The position numbers were made by a program, and so were the translations under genes. The notes below the pieces were generated by a model. That model was not told where the DNA came from. It was given only the letters and a program-made list of their open reading frames with translations, and ran no database searches. Positions 19,309 to 27,838 of a stretch of DNA of 49,569 bases are shown piece by piece. Every line of letters starts with the position of its first letter. Position 1 is the stretch's first letter. This DNA is from Planctomycetota bacterium (GTDB taxonomy: Bacteria; Planctomycetota; Planctomycetia; Gemmatales; Gemmataceae), in contig JAIOPV010000009.1 in assembly GCA_021413735.1 (NCBI GenBank), positions 1 to 49,569 on the forward strand, read 5' to 3'.

Positions 19309-20526
19309 ATGACGCTTCCATCCGAGAACGAACCGCCCACTCGCCGACAGGCTCTCGGCGTGATCACCGCAACGGCTGCGGGCTTCGCAGTCGTTCAAGA
19401 AGCGACCGCCGCCGACAATCCGGCCGCGAATGTCGCGGATCGCGCTTCGAGCATCCGCGTCAAATCACTGACGCCGTTTCGTGCTGGGCCGAAGGTGTTC
19501 ATCAAGATCGAGACGAACCACAGCGTTACCGGCTGGGGCGAAATCGACCAACTCGAACCGAACACTGCCATCGCGCTGGTCACGTCGCTGTTTGAACTGC
19601 TCGACGGCGAGAACCCCACGCGAATCGAGCATCTCTGGCAGAAGATCTATCGGGCTCATCGCGACATGCGAGGCGGGCCGTTCATGGTTCACACCATCGC
19701 CGGAATCGATATGGCGTTGTGGGACATCGCCGGGAAACTGTGGGGCACGCCTGTGTATCGGCTGCTTGGCGGTCCAACTCGCGACAAAATTCGCGTGTAT
19801 CCGTCGCCGAAGGCCATCAAGCCCGGAGCGGGGCCGGGCGAATTCTGTGCGACGCCGCAAGAACTCGACCGCTATGTGAAGTATGTCGCCGAGTGCCGTA
19901 AGCAGGTCGGGCCAGACGGTGCCATGATCTTCGATGCCCACTGTGCGTTACCGCCGCCGTTCCTGATTCAGCTTGCGAGCATGATCGAGCCGCACAACAT
20001 CATGTTCATTGAGGAGCCAGCCGTTCCGGGAAACATCGAGGTCTTCAAACGGCTGAAGGCCGCGATTCGCATTCCGCTCGGCAGTGGCGAACGCGACCGC
20101 ACAATCTGGGAGTTCATCCCCTATTTGCAGGAACGCTGTCTGGATGTGCTGCAACCGGACTGTGCCCACACCGGCGGCATCACGCAGATGAAGAAGATCG
20201 CGGCGCTCGCGGAGGGGTATCAGGTGCCGCTTGCGCCGCACTGCGTCACGTCGGAACTCGGCGTATCAGCGAGCTTCCACGCGACCGCAGCGATTCCGTT
20301 CTTCCTGATTCACGAGTATTACCCGAACTTGCTCAAGGGAGCCGACAAGTTCCTGCGGAAGAACTGGACCGTGGATGCGCAGGGGTATGCGTCGTTGCCG
20401 GAAGGGCCTGGGTTGGGTGTGGAAGTGGATGAGAAGGTGCTGGCCGAGTATCCAAAGACGGACAAGAGCAAATGGGAGTGGCCGAAACGCGGTCGGCTCG
20501 CGGACGGTTCCATCGCGGATTATTGA
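19309..20526 (+). CDS. Enolase-superfamily dehydratase (mandelate racemase/galactonate-dehydratase-like)
   Basis: A 405-residue protein with a Tat-like leader ([20 protein letters not shown]), which is unusual for this normally cytosolic superfamily but frequent in planctomycetes. The N-terminal capping domain is followed by a barrel with metal ligands Asp209 (FDAHC), Glu235 (IEEP) and Glu261 (GSGERDR), a His211 close to the first ligand as in galactonate dehydratase, and His311 (APHCVTSE) with Asp284 as the probable catalytic dyad. Such enzymes remove water from sugar acids by proton abstraction alpha to the carboxylate. The exact sugar acid cannot be assigned. Confidence 0.88.
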   Translation: MTLPSENEPPTRRQALGVITATAAGFAVVQEATAADNPAANVADRASSIRVKSLTPFRAGPKVFIKIETNHSVTGWGEIDQLEPNTAIALVTSLFELLDGENPTRIEHLWQKIYRAHRDMRGGPFMVHTIAGIDMALWDIAGKLWGTPVYRLLGGPTRDKIRVYPSPKAIKPGAGPGEFCATPQELDRYVKYVAECRKQVGPDGAMIFDAHCALPPPFLIQLASMIEPHNIMFIEEPAVPGNIEVFKRLKAAIRIPLGSGERDRTIWEFIPYLQERCLDVLQPDCAHTGGITQMKKIAALAEGYQVPLAPHCVTSELGVSASFHATAAIPFFLIHEYYPNLLKGADKFLRKNWTVDAQGYASLPEGPGLGVEVDEKVLAEYPKTDKSKWEWPKRGRLADGSIADY

Positions 20527-20577
20527 CTGGTGGAACGGAACCCAGGGCTTCCGCACTGGGTTCGCGGGCGATGCCAA

Positions 20578-20850
20578 CTACGCGGGCACGTCGCTGCCGG
20601 TTGAGCTGTCGTCGTTCACGCGAGAGAACAGCCACGCCATCAAGATCACCACGCCGACGATCCCAATAATCAGCAGGATGCCGAGTTCCGGGCTTCCGGT
20701 CGGCGGCGCTTCGACCGCAACCTCGTGCTTGATCGCTTCCGTCGTCTGTGAGTGAGAAGTTGCTCGTGTCGTTGCTGAGGCGGGTGTGGCGAGACACGTC
20801 AACACCAGCGCCGCGAGTAACGCACGGCTCCGTCTGAATTTGGCGAACAT
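20578..20850 (-). CDS. Small exported single-transmembrane protein
   Basis: A 90-residue protein starting at ATG 20850, preceded by a strong GGGAGG. It has a basic N-terminus, a signal-like segment (LLAALVLTCLATPASA), a polar middle and a second hydrophobic helix near the C-terminus (LGILLIIGIVGVVILMAWLF), then an acidic tail. The layout is that of a small envelope protein anchored by its C-terminal helix. Family and role unknown. Confidence 0.65.
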   Translation of the reverse strand: MFAKFRRSRALLAALVLTCLATPASATTRATSHSQTTEAIKHEVAVEAPPTGSPELGILLIIGIVGVVILMAWLFSRVNDDSSTGSDVPA

Positions 20851-20974
20851 CGGACGCCCTCCCGTCGCGGGTGGTTCCCGTTTTTCCATCCGTCGAGGCA
20901 TACGCTTCTAGTCTATTGTTCGAGCCGCGAACCCGAGGATAAAGGGGAATCGTCGGAATCCGTCGAGTCGCGAC

Positions 20975-21002
20975 CCTCGCCCCCAAAAATCTGAGGGCGA
21001 GG
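20975..21002 (-). terminator. Possible hairpin after the FHA-STAS gene
   Basis: CCTCGCCC and GGGCGAGG separated by 12 bases (CCAAAAATCTGA), about 60 bases downstream of the stop of the 21063-21890 gene on the minus strand. No T-tract follows, so this may instead be a dispersed repeat. Confidence 0.35.
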
Positions 21003-21062
21003 TGAGGCTCTCCGGTCTTCTTTTCAAGGTAACCAGATGTGTATCGTCCGCAGTAACACCGC

Positions 21063-21890
21063 CTACCAGCGCTGCTGAAGGGCGAGGTCTTTGTCCGGGA
21101 ACAAACGGAACGCATACATCGACTGCATTCCCTCAAGCATCTTCGCCAACTCGGGGCGAAGGCGGCACATCGCAAGCGTGCTGCCTTGTCGGCGGAGCCA
21201 TTGAATCAAATCGCCGAACATATCGGCCGCCGACGTGGACATCCGGCGAACGTTCTTGAAGTCGAGCAGCACCCGCAAGTTAGGGTGCGTCAGGTTGTCG
21301 TGTAGTTCCTTCTTCAAGTGAATCAGTTCGGCGTCGTCCACCAAATAGACATCGTTGATGCGAACAATCGTGATCGTGGCTTCCTGCGAGATGCGGAGTC
21401 GCCCTCGAACGACACCCTTGGCGGCGTTCATTTTGCTAATCACCGCGTTGGCAATCGAGGACGCGCTATCGCGATCGACTTCGACGTTGTTCGCCTTGGC
21501 CAACTCCTCCAAGGCCGATGCTTTGGGGCCGGTATCCTCGTCGAGTTGTTTGAGCGCCCACTCTTCCAGGTCGCGCTGGTTGAGCTGCTTCTCTCGAAAG
21601 TTAATCATAAACTCAAGCGGGCCAACAGCGACCTTGTCGCCTTTGTGAAGTGGCCATTCTTCACTGCCCGGCATGACTTCGCCGTTGACCATCGTCGCTT
21701 TACCACTGCCCATGTCGCGAATGAAGACTTTTTCACCTCGAATCGCGAACGCACAGTGTTGGTCGCCAATGTCGCTGTGGTTGGCTCTCAGTTGGCACAT
21801 CTGCGTTGTTCCGATCAGGAACAAGTCGATCTCGATCGGAATCGGCAAACCGCGTTTCTTGCCCTTGGTGACAATCAGGAAGAATTTCAT
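21063..21890 (-). CDS. FHA-STAS domain protein
   Basis: A 275-residue protein with no membrane segment. Residues about 1-100 form a forkhead-associated domain that would bind phosphothreonine (LIGTTQMCQLRANHSDIGDQHCAF, then FIRDMGSGKATMVNGEV), with the Gly-Ser and Asn-Gly positions retained. Residues about 165-260 form a STAS domain like an anti-sigma-factor antagonist (TIVRINDVYLVDDAELIHLKKEL, VLLDFKNVRRMSTSAADMFGDL). The phosphorylatable Ser in STAS partner switching corresponds to the MSTSAA region. It is transcribed away from the Ser/Thr kinase at 22122. Combination of phospho-reader and STAS suggests a signalling switch; the partner anti-sigma factor is not in the window. Start 21890 has AGGGGT upstream. 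Confidence 0.85.
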   Translation of the reverse strand: MKFFLIVTKGKKRGLPIPIEIDLFLIGTTQMCQLRANHSDIGDQHCAFAIRGEKVFIRDMGSGKATMVNGEVMPGSEEWPLHKGDKVAVGPLEFMINFREKQLNQRDLEEWALKQLDEDTGPKASALEELAKANNVEVDRDSASSIANAVISKMNAAKGVVRGRLRISQEATITIVRINDVYLVDDAELIHLKKELHDNLTHPNLRVLLDFKNVRRMSTSAADMFGDLIQWLRRQGSTLAMCRLRPELAKMLEGMQSMYAFRLFPDKDLALQQRW

Positions 21891-22030
21891 CAAACACCCC
21901 TGTAGGGTGGGGTGACGGAGGAGAAAAAAAAGAGATTATCGAATCCGATCCACTTTAGGGCACCAATCCTACCGACGCAAGCTGATTCCTCTCAACCCGA
22001 TCTGACAGAGCGGATTGCGTCTAACGGTGT

Positions 22031-22072
22031 GTGGTGGTAAGTTATCCCCATGTGGTGTTAAGCTATCCACAT
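22031..22072. promoter_or_regulatory. Tandem 21-bp direct repeats upstream of the kinase gene
   Basis: Two adjacent 21-base units, 22031-22051 and 22052-22072, differ at three positions: GTGGTG(g/t)TAAG(t/c)TATCC(c/a)CAT. They end 50 bases before the kinase start. Each holds a sequence one base off the DnaA-box consensus (TTATCCCCA at 22042 and CTATCCACA at 22063). They may be an operator for the divergent signalling genes; a replication role is less likely because no replication genes are nearby. Confidence 0.5.
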
Positions 22073-22121
22073 CGCGACTTCATTGGATTCCGCTTCGATC
22101 CTTCCAAAGTTGATCTCTCGT

Positions 22122-23642
22122 ATGGCTGTCAACTTTGATGCTGCTGGCATTGGGCAACTCGCTCTGAAACTCGGACTCGCTTCCGATTTTCAGGTTCAAG
22201 AGTGCATGACAGAGCTCGATAACAAAAAGGCACCCGCAGTTGATCTGGTGCGGCTTCTCGAACGCAAACGTTATCTGTCGGCCTGGCAAGGCGCGAAACT
22301 CCTCAAAGGAGAGACCGAGGGCTATTTCCTCGGCGGCTATCGGTTGCTGTACCGAATTGCGTCTGGCAGTTTCGGCCGGGTGTACCGCGGCGACGACCCT
22401 CTCACGGGGCAAGTCGTCGCCGTGAAGGTTCTGCGAAACAAGTGGATGCAGGACAAGCAGAAGGTGGATCTCTTTCTGCGTGAAGGCAAGATCGGCATGG
22501 AGATTCGGCACCCGAACATCGTTTCGGTGCTGACGGTCAATCAGGACAACAAGACCGGCCAATACTTCATCGTGATGGAGTTCATCGAGGGCGGGAACCT
22601 CCGCGACCTCCTCCAGATTCGCAAGAAGCTCACCCCGGAAGAGTCTGCTCGGATCATCGAGGAGTCCGCACAGGGGCTGGCGTATTCCTATCAGCGAGGA
22701 ATGACGCACCGCGACATCAAGCCGACCAACATTCTCATTGCTGTGGCAACCGGACAGGCCAAACTCGTGGACTTCGGTCTCGCCGAGATCAGCGAAGGGG
22801 GAGCTACGGGCAGTCAGGTCGGCAGGCAGGACGAAAAAGACAAGGACTACGACGTGGCCGTGGATCGCACCGTCGATTACGCCGGGTTGGAGAAAGCCAC
22901 CAACCAAAAGGCTGGCGATGTCCGCAGCGATATCTACTTCCTGGGTTCGGTTCTGTTCGAGTGCGTGACGGGAACACCGCTCATGCCTCAGACCCGCGAC
23001 CGGCACGAGCGAATGCAAGCCCGCCGTTATCAGGAAGTGGAGGCGACGCTTCGGAGGAACGGACCGGCGCTGGGAGTTCCGGGGCCGTTGCTGAACGTGC
23101 TGGCCAAGGCGGTCGCGTTCGACCCAAACCAGCGTTACCAAACGCCGACTGAACTGGTCGAGGCGCTTCATGCGTGTCGGGGCGAGATGCGAGGCGAACC
23201 GCTCGATGGACCAGAGCGCAGCCGCACTCCTGCCGGACCGAAGACTTTGTTCGCGGTCGAGAAGAACGAACGCCTCAAAGAAGCGTTTCGCGAGAAGTTC
23301 AAAGCTCAGGGTTTTCGCGTTCTCATCTCGACCGATCCCGCTCAGGCGATCAAGCGATACCAACAGCAGCCGTTCCATGCGGCGATTGTCAATGCAGGAT
23401 CGATCGGCGATGAGGGGATCGAGGTTTACAACCAGCTTCTCGCGGAATCGGACGCAGCAGGTCTGGATTTAGCGGCGGTGCTGTTGCTGTCCGAAAGCCA
23501 GGTGGAACTGTCGTTCGACGTGAACGAACACGAGCGTGGCGCGGTCATGGTGTTCCCGGTGAGCATGAAGGAGTTGATTAACACGATCGGCAAACTCGTG
23601 CCTGAAAAAGAGGTAGAAGAAGAACAGAACGACCAGGATTGA
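22122..23642 (+). CDS. Ser/Thr protein kinase with C-terminal degenerate receiver domain
   Basis: A 506-residue protein without a membrane helix. Residues about 1-72 are a planctomycete-type N-terminal extension. The Hanks kinase domain spans about 73-350: Gly-rich loop ASGSFGRV, catalytic Lys102 (VAVKVL), HRD at 196-198 (HRDIKPTN), DFG at 217-219, so it should be active. Residues about 374-495 have the alternating strand/helix pattern of a response-regulator receiver, but the phospho-acceptor position is Asn424 (AAIVNAGSIGDEG) and the usual Lys-Pro is replaced by FP (MVFPVSMKEL). It probably phosphorylates Thr/Ser on partners read by the FHA proteins on either side. Start 22122 was preferred over an upstream TTG. 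Confidence 0.88.
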   Translation: MAVNFDAAGIGQLALKLGLASDFQVQECMTELDNKKAPAVDLVRLLERKRYLSAWQGAKLLKGETEGYFLGGYRLLYRIASGSFGRVYRGDDPLTGQVVAVKVLRNKWMQDKQKVDLFLREGKIGMEIRHPNIVSVLTVNQDNKTGQYFIVMEFIEGGNLRDLLQIRKKLTPEESARIIEESAQGLAYSYQRGMTHRDIKPTNILIAVATGQAKLVDFGLAEISEGGATGSQVGRQDEKDKDYDVAVDRTVDYAGLEKATNQKAGDVRSDIYFLGSVLFECVTGTPLMPQTRDRHERMQARRYQEVEATLRRNGPALGVPGPLLNVLAKAVAFDPNQRYQTPTELVEALHACRGEMRGEPLDGPERSRTPAGPKTLFAVEKNERLKEAFREKFKAQGFRVLISTDPAQAIKRYQQQPFHAAIVNAGSIGDEGIEVYNQLLAESDAAGLDLAAVLLLSESQVELSFDVNEHERGAVMVFPVSMKELINTIGKLVPEKEVEEEQNDQD

Positions 23643-23686
23643 ACGAGCTGGTGCATTTCCACCACCATCAACACCATCGACAAGTC

Positions 23687-24055
23687 ATGCCACAGCACCT
23701 TCTCTCACTGACCGACGGACCGAGCATCCTCATCGACAAGCCGATTTTGCTGTTCGGCCGACACGAGGAGTGCGACGTTCAACTCAACTCGAAGAAGGTA
23801 TCGCGTCGGCACTGCGTTCTGGCGCAGGTGAACGATTACCTCGTGGTGCGCGATTTGGGAAGCACCAACGGTGTGCGGATCAACGGCGAGCGAGTGCCCG
23901 AAGGTAAGCTACGTCCGGGCGACGAGTTGCAGATTGGGAACTTCAAGTATCAGGTGTGTGCTGACCCGCTTGGACGACCGAAGGAGCCGCCGGCCGTCGA
24001 GGTGTATAAACCCGTCGCGCCGGTGGAAGACGACTCAGCTTCGGATGAGGATTGA
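23687..24055 (+). CDS. Small FHA-domain protein
   Basis: A 122-residue protein that is essentially one forkhead-associated domain: LLFGRHEECDVQL, VSRRHCVL, then VRDLGSTNGVRING, matching the canonical GR...S..H...NG pattern for phosphothreonine binding. An acidic tail (EDDSASDED) closes it. It starts 44 bp after the kinase stop on the same strand, so it is probably co-transcribed and a direct reader or substrate of that kinase. A TTG at 23639 overlapping the kinase stop is an alternative start. A 14-bp gap separates it from the convergent helicase gene. Confidence 0.85.
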   Translation: MPQHLLSLTDGPSILIDKPILLFGRHEECDVQLNSKKVSRRHCVLAQVNDYLVVRDLGSTNGVRINGERVPEGKLRPGDELQIGNFKYQVCADPLGRPKEPPAVEVYKPVAPVEDDSASDED

Positions 24056-24069
24056 GTTACCCTGATGGC

Positions 24070-25344
24070 TCACGTCGGACCGCGTTTCCCATATCGGTTA
24101 TGCCGATCACCGCCGCCGCCACCCGACTGCTTTGGTGGTCCGGATCGCTGGCTGCCACCCGGTCGCCCGTTCCCTTGCGGTCTTCGCAGACCCACGTCGG
24201 GTGCGGGCTTCGGGGCGGGTAACGTGTAATCGAACTCCGGCAACGTCACTCGCGGCAACCGCTGCCCGATCTGCCGTTCGATGCGACCCAACGATTGCTC
24301 TTCGTCACGCGACACCAGAATGAAGGCGTCGCCTTCTGCACCCGCTCGCCCGGTTCGACCGATACGGTGAACGTACTCCTCGGGCACGTCCGGTACATCC
24401 AGGCTGATAACGTGCGTGATGTGATCCACGTCGATGCCACGTGAAGCCACGTTCGTGGCCACCATGATCTGATACGCCCCGCGGCGGAAGCCTTCCATCG
24501 CCTTGGTTCGCTGGGCGGGCGTGCGGTTGCTGTGCAACTCCGCGACCTTGAAGCCGTCGGTGGTCAGCACCTTGGCGAGCTTCTTCGCGTTGTGCTTCGT
24601 CCGCACGAAGACCAGCACCGAAGGCATCTCCGTGTTCCGCAGCAAGTGCCGTAACAGCGACGTCTTCAGGTGCGTGGGCACGGGGTACGCCGCCTGAGTG
24701 ATTCCCACGGCGGTTGCGGTGCGGCGACCGATCTGCACGCTGGCGGGGTTGTCGAGGATGTCGGCGGCGAGCTTCGCGATGACCGGCGGCATCGTCGCGG
24801 AGAACATCAGCGTTTGCTTGAGGTTCGCGAGCTTCGTGATGATTCGCTTCATGTCCGGGAGGAAGCCCATGTCGAGCATGGTGTCGGCTTCGTCGAGCAC
24901 GAGCGTCTTGACCTTATCGAAGCGAACGTTGTGGTTGTTCATGTGGTCGAGCAGTCGCCCCGGCGTGGCGACGACGATATCCGGTCCGGTGCGAAGCATG
25001 CGTTCTTGTGGGGCGATCGGTTTGCCGCCGACGATGAGAGTGGAACGCAGTTGGGTGTGTTGGCCGAGTTTGCGACAACCGTCTTCTATTTGCTCGGCGA
25101 GTTCGCGTGTCGGCGACACCACGATAGCGCGAGTTTGACCGCGGGGTTGGTCGATGAGGCCGTGCAGGATCGGCAGGAGGAACGCGGCAGTTTTGCCGGT
25201 GCCCGTTTGTGCGGTGGCCATGAGATCACGGCCAGCGAGGATAGCGGGAATCGCGCCAGCTTGAACGGGGGTGGGTTCGGTGTATTCGAGGTCGCGGACG
25301 GCCTTGACGAGCAGCGGGTGTAGGCCGAGATTCTTGAACGGCAT
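24070..25344 (-). CDS. rhlE: DEAD-box ATP-dependent RNA helicase
   Basis: A 424-residue RNA helicase. Q motif at PTPVQAGAI, motif I AQTGTGKT (45-52), PTREL (78-82), TPGR (127-130), DEAD at 151-154, SAT at 182-184 and the HRIGRTGRAG motif at about 326-335 are all intact. The C-terminus is short, basic and Gly/Arg/Pro-rich (NGRPGGSQRSGPPKQSGGGG), as in the RhlE group, and lacks the DbpA RNA-binding domain. It should unwind RNA duplexes in ribosome assembly or RNA turnover. GGAG is seven bases before the ATG. Confidence 0.95.
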   Translation of the reverse strand: MPFKNLGLHPLLVKAVRDLEYTEPTPVQAGAIPAILAGRDLMATAQTGTGKTAAFLLPILHGLIDQPRGQTRAIVVSPTRELAEQIEDGCRKLGQHTQLRSTLIVGGKPIAPQERMLRTGPDIVVATPGRLLDHMNNHNVRFDKVKTLVLDEADTMLDMGFLPDMKRIITKLANLKQTLMFSATMPPVIAKLAADILDNPASVQIGRRTATAVGITQAAYPVPTHLKTSLLRHLLRNTEMPSVLVFVRTKHNAKKLAKVLTTDGFKVAELHSNRTPAQRTKAMEGFRRGAYQIMVATNVASRGIDVDHITHVISLDVPDVPEEYVHRIGRTGRAGAEGDAFILVSRDEEQSLGRIERQIGQRLPRVTLPEFDYTLPAPKPAPDVGLRRPQGNGRPGGSQRSGPPKQSGGGGGDRHNRYGKRGPT

Positions 25345-25441
25345 GTAGGCTCCGGTGGGTGAGAACAGATATTGTACCGGCTGGCGAGCGATGCGTTTGG
25401 AGTTCCGTGCGTTCGGTCGAAGTTTGATGGGTTCCCTGTCT

Positions 25442-25503
25442 GTCCGAGCCCGAGCGCCAAGCGAGTAATTAGGGTGTCCCTCGCTTGGCGCTCGGGCTCG
25501 GAC
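25442..25503. repeat. Palindromic repeat (family B)
   Basis: Arms 25442-25465 and 25480-25503 are exact 24-bp reverse complements (core GAGCCCGAGCGCCAAGCGAG), with a 14-bp loop. They match the repeat at 18121-18178 in the arms but not in the loop. It lies in the gap between the rhlE start and the sigma-54 activator at 25649; a 24-codon ORF at 25541-25615 in the same gap is too short to call a gene. Confidence 0.9.
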
Positions 25504-25648
25504 TTGTGATTCCTGGCGCGGTCCAATCGCTTACGGTACGATGGAAACAGTTCGTGAGGACGCCCGCATGTGGGAAGCCGACGCCCTGCTCGATGCGATT
25601 AAGATTCAGCTCTGACGGCCGAAATATCTTCCGGTTAGAATAACCCTC

Positions 25649-27076
25649 ATGCCAAGCATCCTGATTATCGACGACGAAGAGCCCATTGCCTGGGGATTAC
25701 GGCGAGCGTTCGAGCGCGAGAAGTATCGCGTCGGCGTTGCGGCTACCGCCGAGGACGGACTCTCACAAGCTCGCAAACACGCACCCGATGTCGTGTTCCT
25801 TGATGTGCGTCTCCCCGGCATGGACGGCCTCACAGCACTCACCGAGCTGCGGAAGATTGCGCCGAGTGCTGCTGTCGTCGTCATGACCGCACACGGCAAC
25901 CTCAACACCGCTGTGAAGGCCGTCGAAGGCGGGGCGTTCGACTACCTCGCGAAGCCGTTCGATCTCGCTCAGGCCATCGACGCCGCGAAACGTGCCATCA
26001 CGCGAATCCAGGGCGAACCGGTAACCGCGGCGGAAGTCGGCTCCGATGACATCGACCTGTCACCCGACGCGATTATTGGTCGCAGTCCCGCGATGCAGGC
26101 CGTGTTCAAGCGAATCGCTCTCGTCGCGCCGACGAACGCGTGCGTCCTCATCACCGGCGAATCCGGCACCGGTAAGGAACTTGTCGCGCGAGCCGTTCAC
26201 GCTCACAGCACGCGGCGAGCCAAGGCATTTCTGCCAGTTCACGTCGCGGCACTGAACCCGAACCTCGTCGAAAGCGAACTCTTCGGTCACACCAAGGGAG
26301 CGTTCACCGGAGCCGACAAAGCCCGCGACGGCCTGCTCACGCTCGCCGACGGTGGAACCGTCTTCCTCGATGAACTCGCAGACATCCCACTGACTGTGCA
26401 GGCGAAGTTGCTTCGCGTCCTCGAACGGCAAGAAGTCATTCCCGTCGGCGGTGGCGAATCGCAGACCGTGAACGTGCGGATTGTGTCTGCGACACACGCC
26501 GATCTTTCAGCTGCGGTGCGTGACGGCACATTCCGGCACGACCTCTTCTACCGCTTGAACGTCTACCCGATTCACCTGCCGCCGTTACGCGATCGAATCG
26601 ACGACATCCCCGCGCTTGCTGAACACTTCCTGCGCAAGTTCGGTGTGGCGAATCCGGTCGAAGTGTTGCCCGCCGAAACGCGATCATTCTTGAAGTCGCG
26701 GCCGTGGCCGGGGAACGTGCGGGAGCTTCGCAACGCGCTCGAACACGCAGCAATCGAAGCACGTGGCGGGCCACTGCAACCCGAACACTTCCCGGAGCCA
26801 GCGTCAGCGTCAGGCCCCGCTGGAATCGCGGATCGGTTGAAGTCGTTGGTGGTCGAGTGGGTGCGGGAGCGAACGGGTCGCGGCGAGGGCGAGCCGACGG
26901 AGTTGCATCAGCAGTTGCTCGACACGGTGGAGCCGGCGTTGTTCGATGAAGTGCTACGGCAGCTCGACGGGAATCGTCTCGCGGCAGCAAGATGGTTAGG
27001 GCTTGCGCGTGCGACTGTCCGTAAGATGATTAAGAAGCACCATCCCGCCATCGACGAACCCGACGACGAGGGATGA
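25649..27076 (+). CDS. NtrC-family sigma-54-dependent response regulator
   Basis: A 475-residue transcription activator. The receiver domain has the phospho-acceptor Asp52 (FLDVRLPGMDG), the acidic pair in IIDDEE and Lys102 (AKPFD). The AAA+ domain has Walker A GESGTGKE (170-177), the sigma-54 contact loop GAFTGA (217-222) and Walker B (GTVFLDEL). The C-terminus is a Fis-type helix-turn-helix (RLAAARWLGLARATVRKMI). It should activate RNA polymerase with RpoN after phosphorylation by a histidine kinase, none of which is adjacent. Fully intact; targets unknown. Shine-Dalgarno match is weak. Confidence 0.93.
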   Translation: MPSILIIDDEEPIAWGLRRAFEREKYRVGVAATAEDGLSQARKHAPDVVFLDVRLPGMDGLTALTELRKIAPSAAVVVMTAHGNLNTAVKAVEGGAFDYLAKPFDLAQAIDAAKRAITRIQGEPVTAAEVGSDDIDLSPDAIIGRSPAMQAVFKRIALVAPTNACVLITGESGTGKELVARAVHAHSTRRAKAFLPVHVAALNPNLVESELFGHTKGAFTGADKARDGLLTLADGGTVFLDELADIPLTVQAKLLRVLERQEVIPVGGGESQTVNVRIVSATHADLSAAVRDGTFRHDLFYRLNVYPIHLPPLRDRIDDIPALAEHFLRKFGVANPVEVLPAETRSFLKSRPWPGNVRELRNALEHAAIEARGGPLQPEHFPEPASASGPAGIADRLKSLVVEWVRERTGRGEGEPTELHQQLLDTVEPALFDEVLRQLDGNRLAAARWLGLARATVRKMIKKHHPAIDEPDDEG

Positions 27077-27096
27077 GGGGTGTAGGGTTCTCGCGT

Positions 27097-27102
27097 TATA
27101 AT
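27097..27102 (+). promoter_or_regulatory. Possible -10 element upstream of rsmD
   Basis: TATAAT matches the sigma-70 -10 consensus, 50 bases before the chosen rsmD start, but no good -35 hexamer lies 16-18 bases upstream. Weak evidence only. Confidence 0.25.
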
Positions 27103-27151
27103 TTGTGTGAGCGTCGAGGCGTCAGCCCGACGGTGTTATGTATCACCTGCC

Positions 27152-27769
27152 ATGCTTGAGAAAACACAAATCCGAATCATTGCTGGAACTCTCCGCGGGC
27201 GAAAGCTCACCGTCGTGGTCCACGAGGGCATGCGGCCAACGCCGCAAATGGTCCGCGAAGCTCTGTTCAGCATCCTCGGAAACGCCGTGCCCGATCGAGT
27301 TTTTTACGACGTCTTCGCGGGCACAGGCGTCGTCGGTTTGGAATCTGTAAGCCGAGGAGCGACTTCCGCCAGGCTCATCGAGAACGACGCCCGACAAGTC
27401 GCCGACATCCAGAAATATGCCCAGCAGTTTGGTGTCGCGGACAAGGTGCAAGTGCTGAAAGCCGACGTGTACCGCTGGGCCGAGCGCTGGATTCCACCGG
27501 GCAAGGACGCAGTGAACTTGTTCCTCAGCCCGCCGTTCCCGGATTTGAGCGCGAAAGCCGATGAGTTTCTGAAGCTCATGAACACGCTGCTGGAGAAAGC
27601 GCCCGACGAATCGGTGCTGACCATCCAGGCCGAGGATGGCTTCCCGCTCGATAAGCTGCCGGACCGTGAAGCGTGGGACATTCGCAGCTACGGCCGCAAT
27701 ATGCTGCTGTTTTATGTGGTGTCACGGAAGCCTGCGGTGGCAGCGACGACGGAAAGTGCGGGAGAGTGA
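27152..27769 (+). CDS. rsmD: 16S rRNA (guanine966-N2)-methyltransferase-like protein
   Basis: A 205-residue Rossmann methyltransferase of the RsmD group, which methylates G966 of 16S rRNA using S-adenosylmethionine. The family N-terminus is clear (RIIAGTLRGRKL, then RPTPQMVREALFSIL), as is motif I (YDVFAGTGVVGLESVSRGA) and the following acidic loop (LIEND). The motif IV tetrad reads SPPF (NLFLSPPFPDL) where RsmD normally has DPPF/Y. The start at 27152 aligns with family N-termini; an upstream in-frame extension is rejected. Assignment is by motifs, and the altered tetrad leaves activity open. Confidence 0.82.
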   Translation: MLEKTQIRIIAGTLRGRKLTVVVHEGMRPTPQMVREALFSILGNAVPDRVFYDVFAGTGVVGLESVSRGATSARLIENDARQVADIQKYAQQFGVADKVQVLKADVYRWAERWIPPGKDAVNLFLSPPFPDLSAKADEFLKLMNTLLEKAPDESVLTIQAEDGFPLDKLPDREAWDIRSYGRNMLLFYVVSRKPAVAATTESAGE

Positions 27770-27838
27770 TTGGCCAGAAGGTGGGAGAGGCGAGTGGTCG
27801 GTGGAGCCGAGGTCGGTCGGCCCACCGATCTCGGTAAG

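Noticed and set aside
22042-22071. Chromosomal origin of replication
   Set aside because: Only two near-consensus DnaA boxes, no AT-rich unwinding element of note and no dnaA, dnaN or gyrB nearby.
22080-23378. 432-codon minus-strand ORF opposite the kinase
   Set aside because: Antisense to conserved kinase motifs, no ribosome-binding site and no recognisable domain.
25541-25615. 24-codon ORF (METVREDARMWEADALLDAI...)
   Set aside because: Too short, without Shine-Dalgarno or known homologue; may be a remnant, but not supported.
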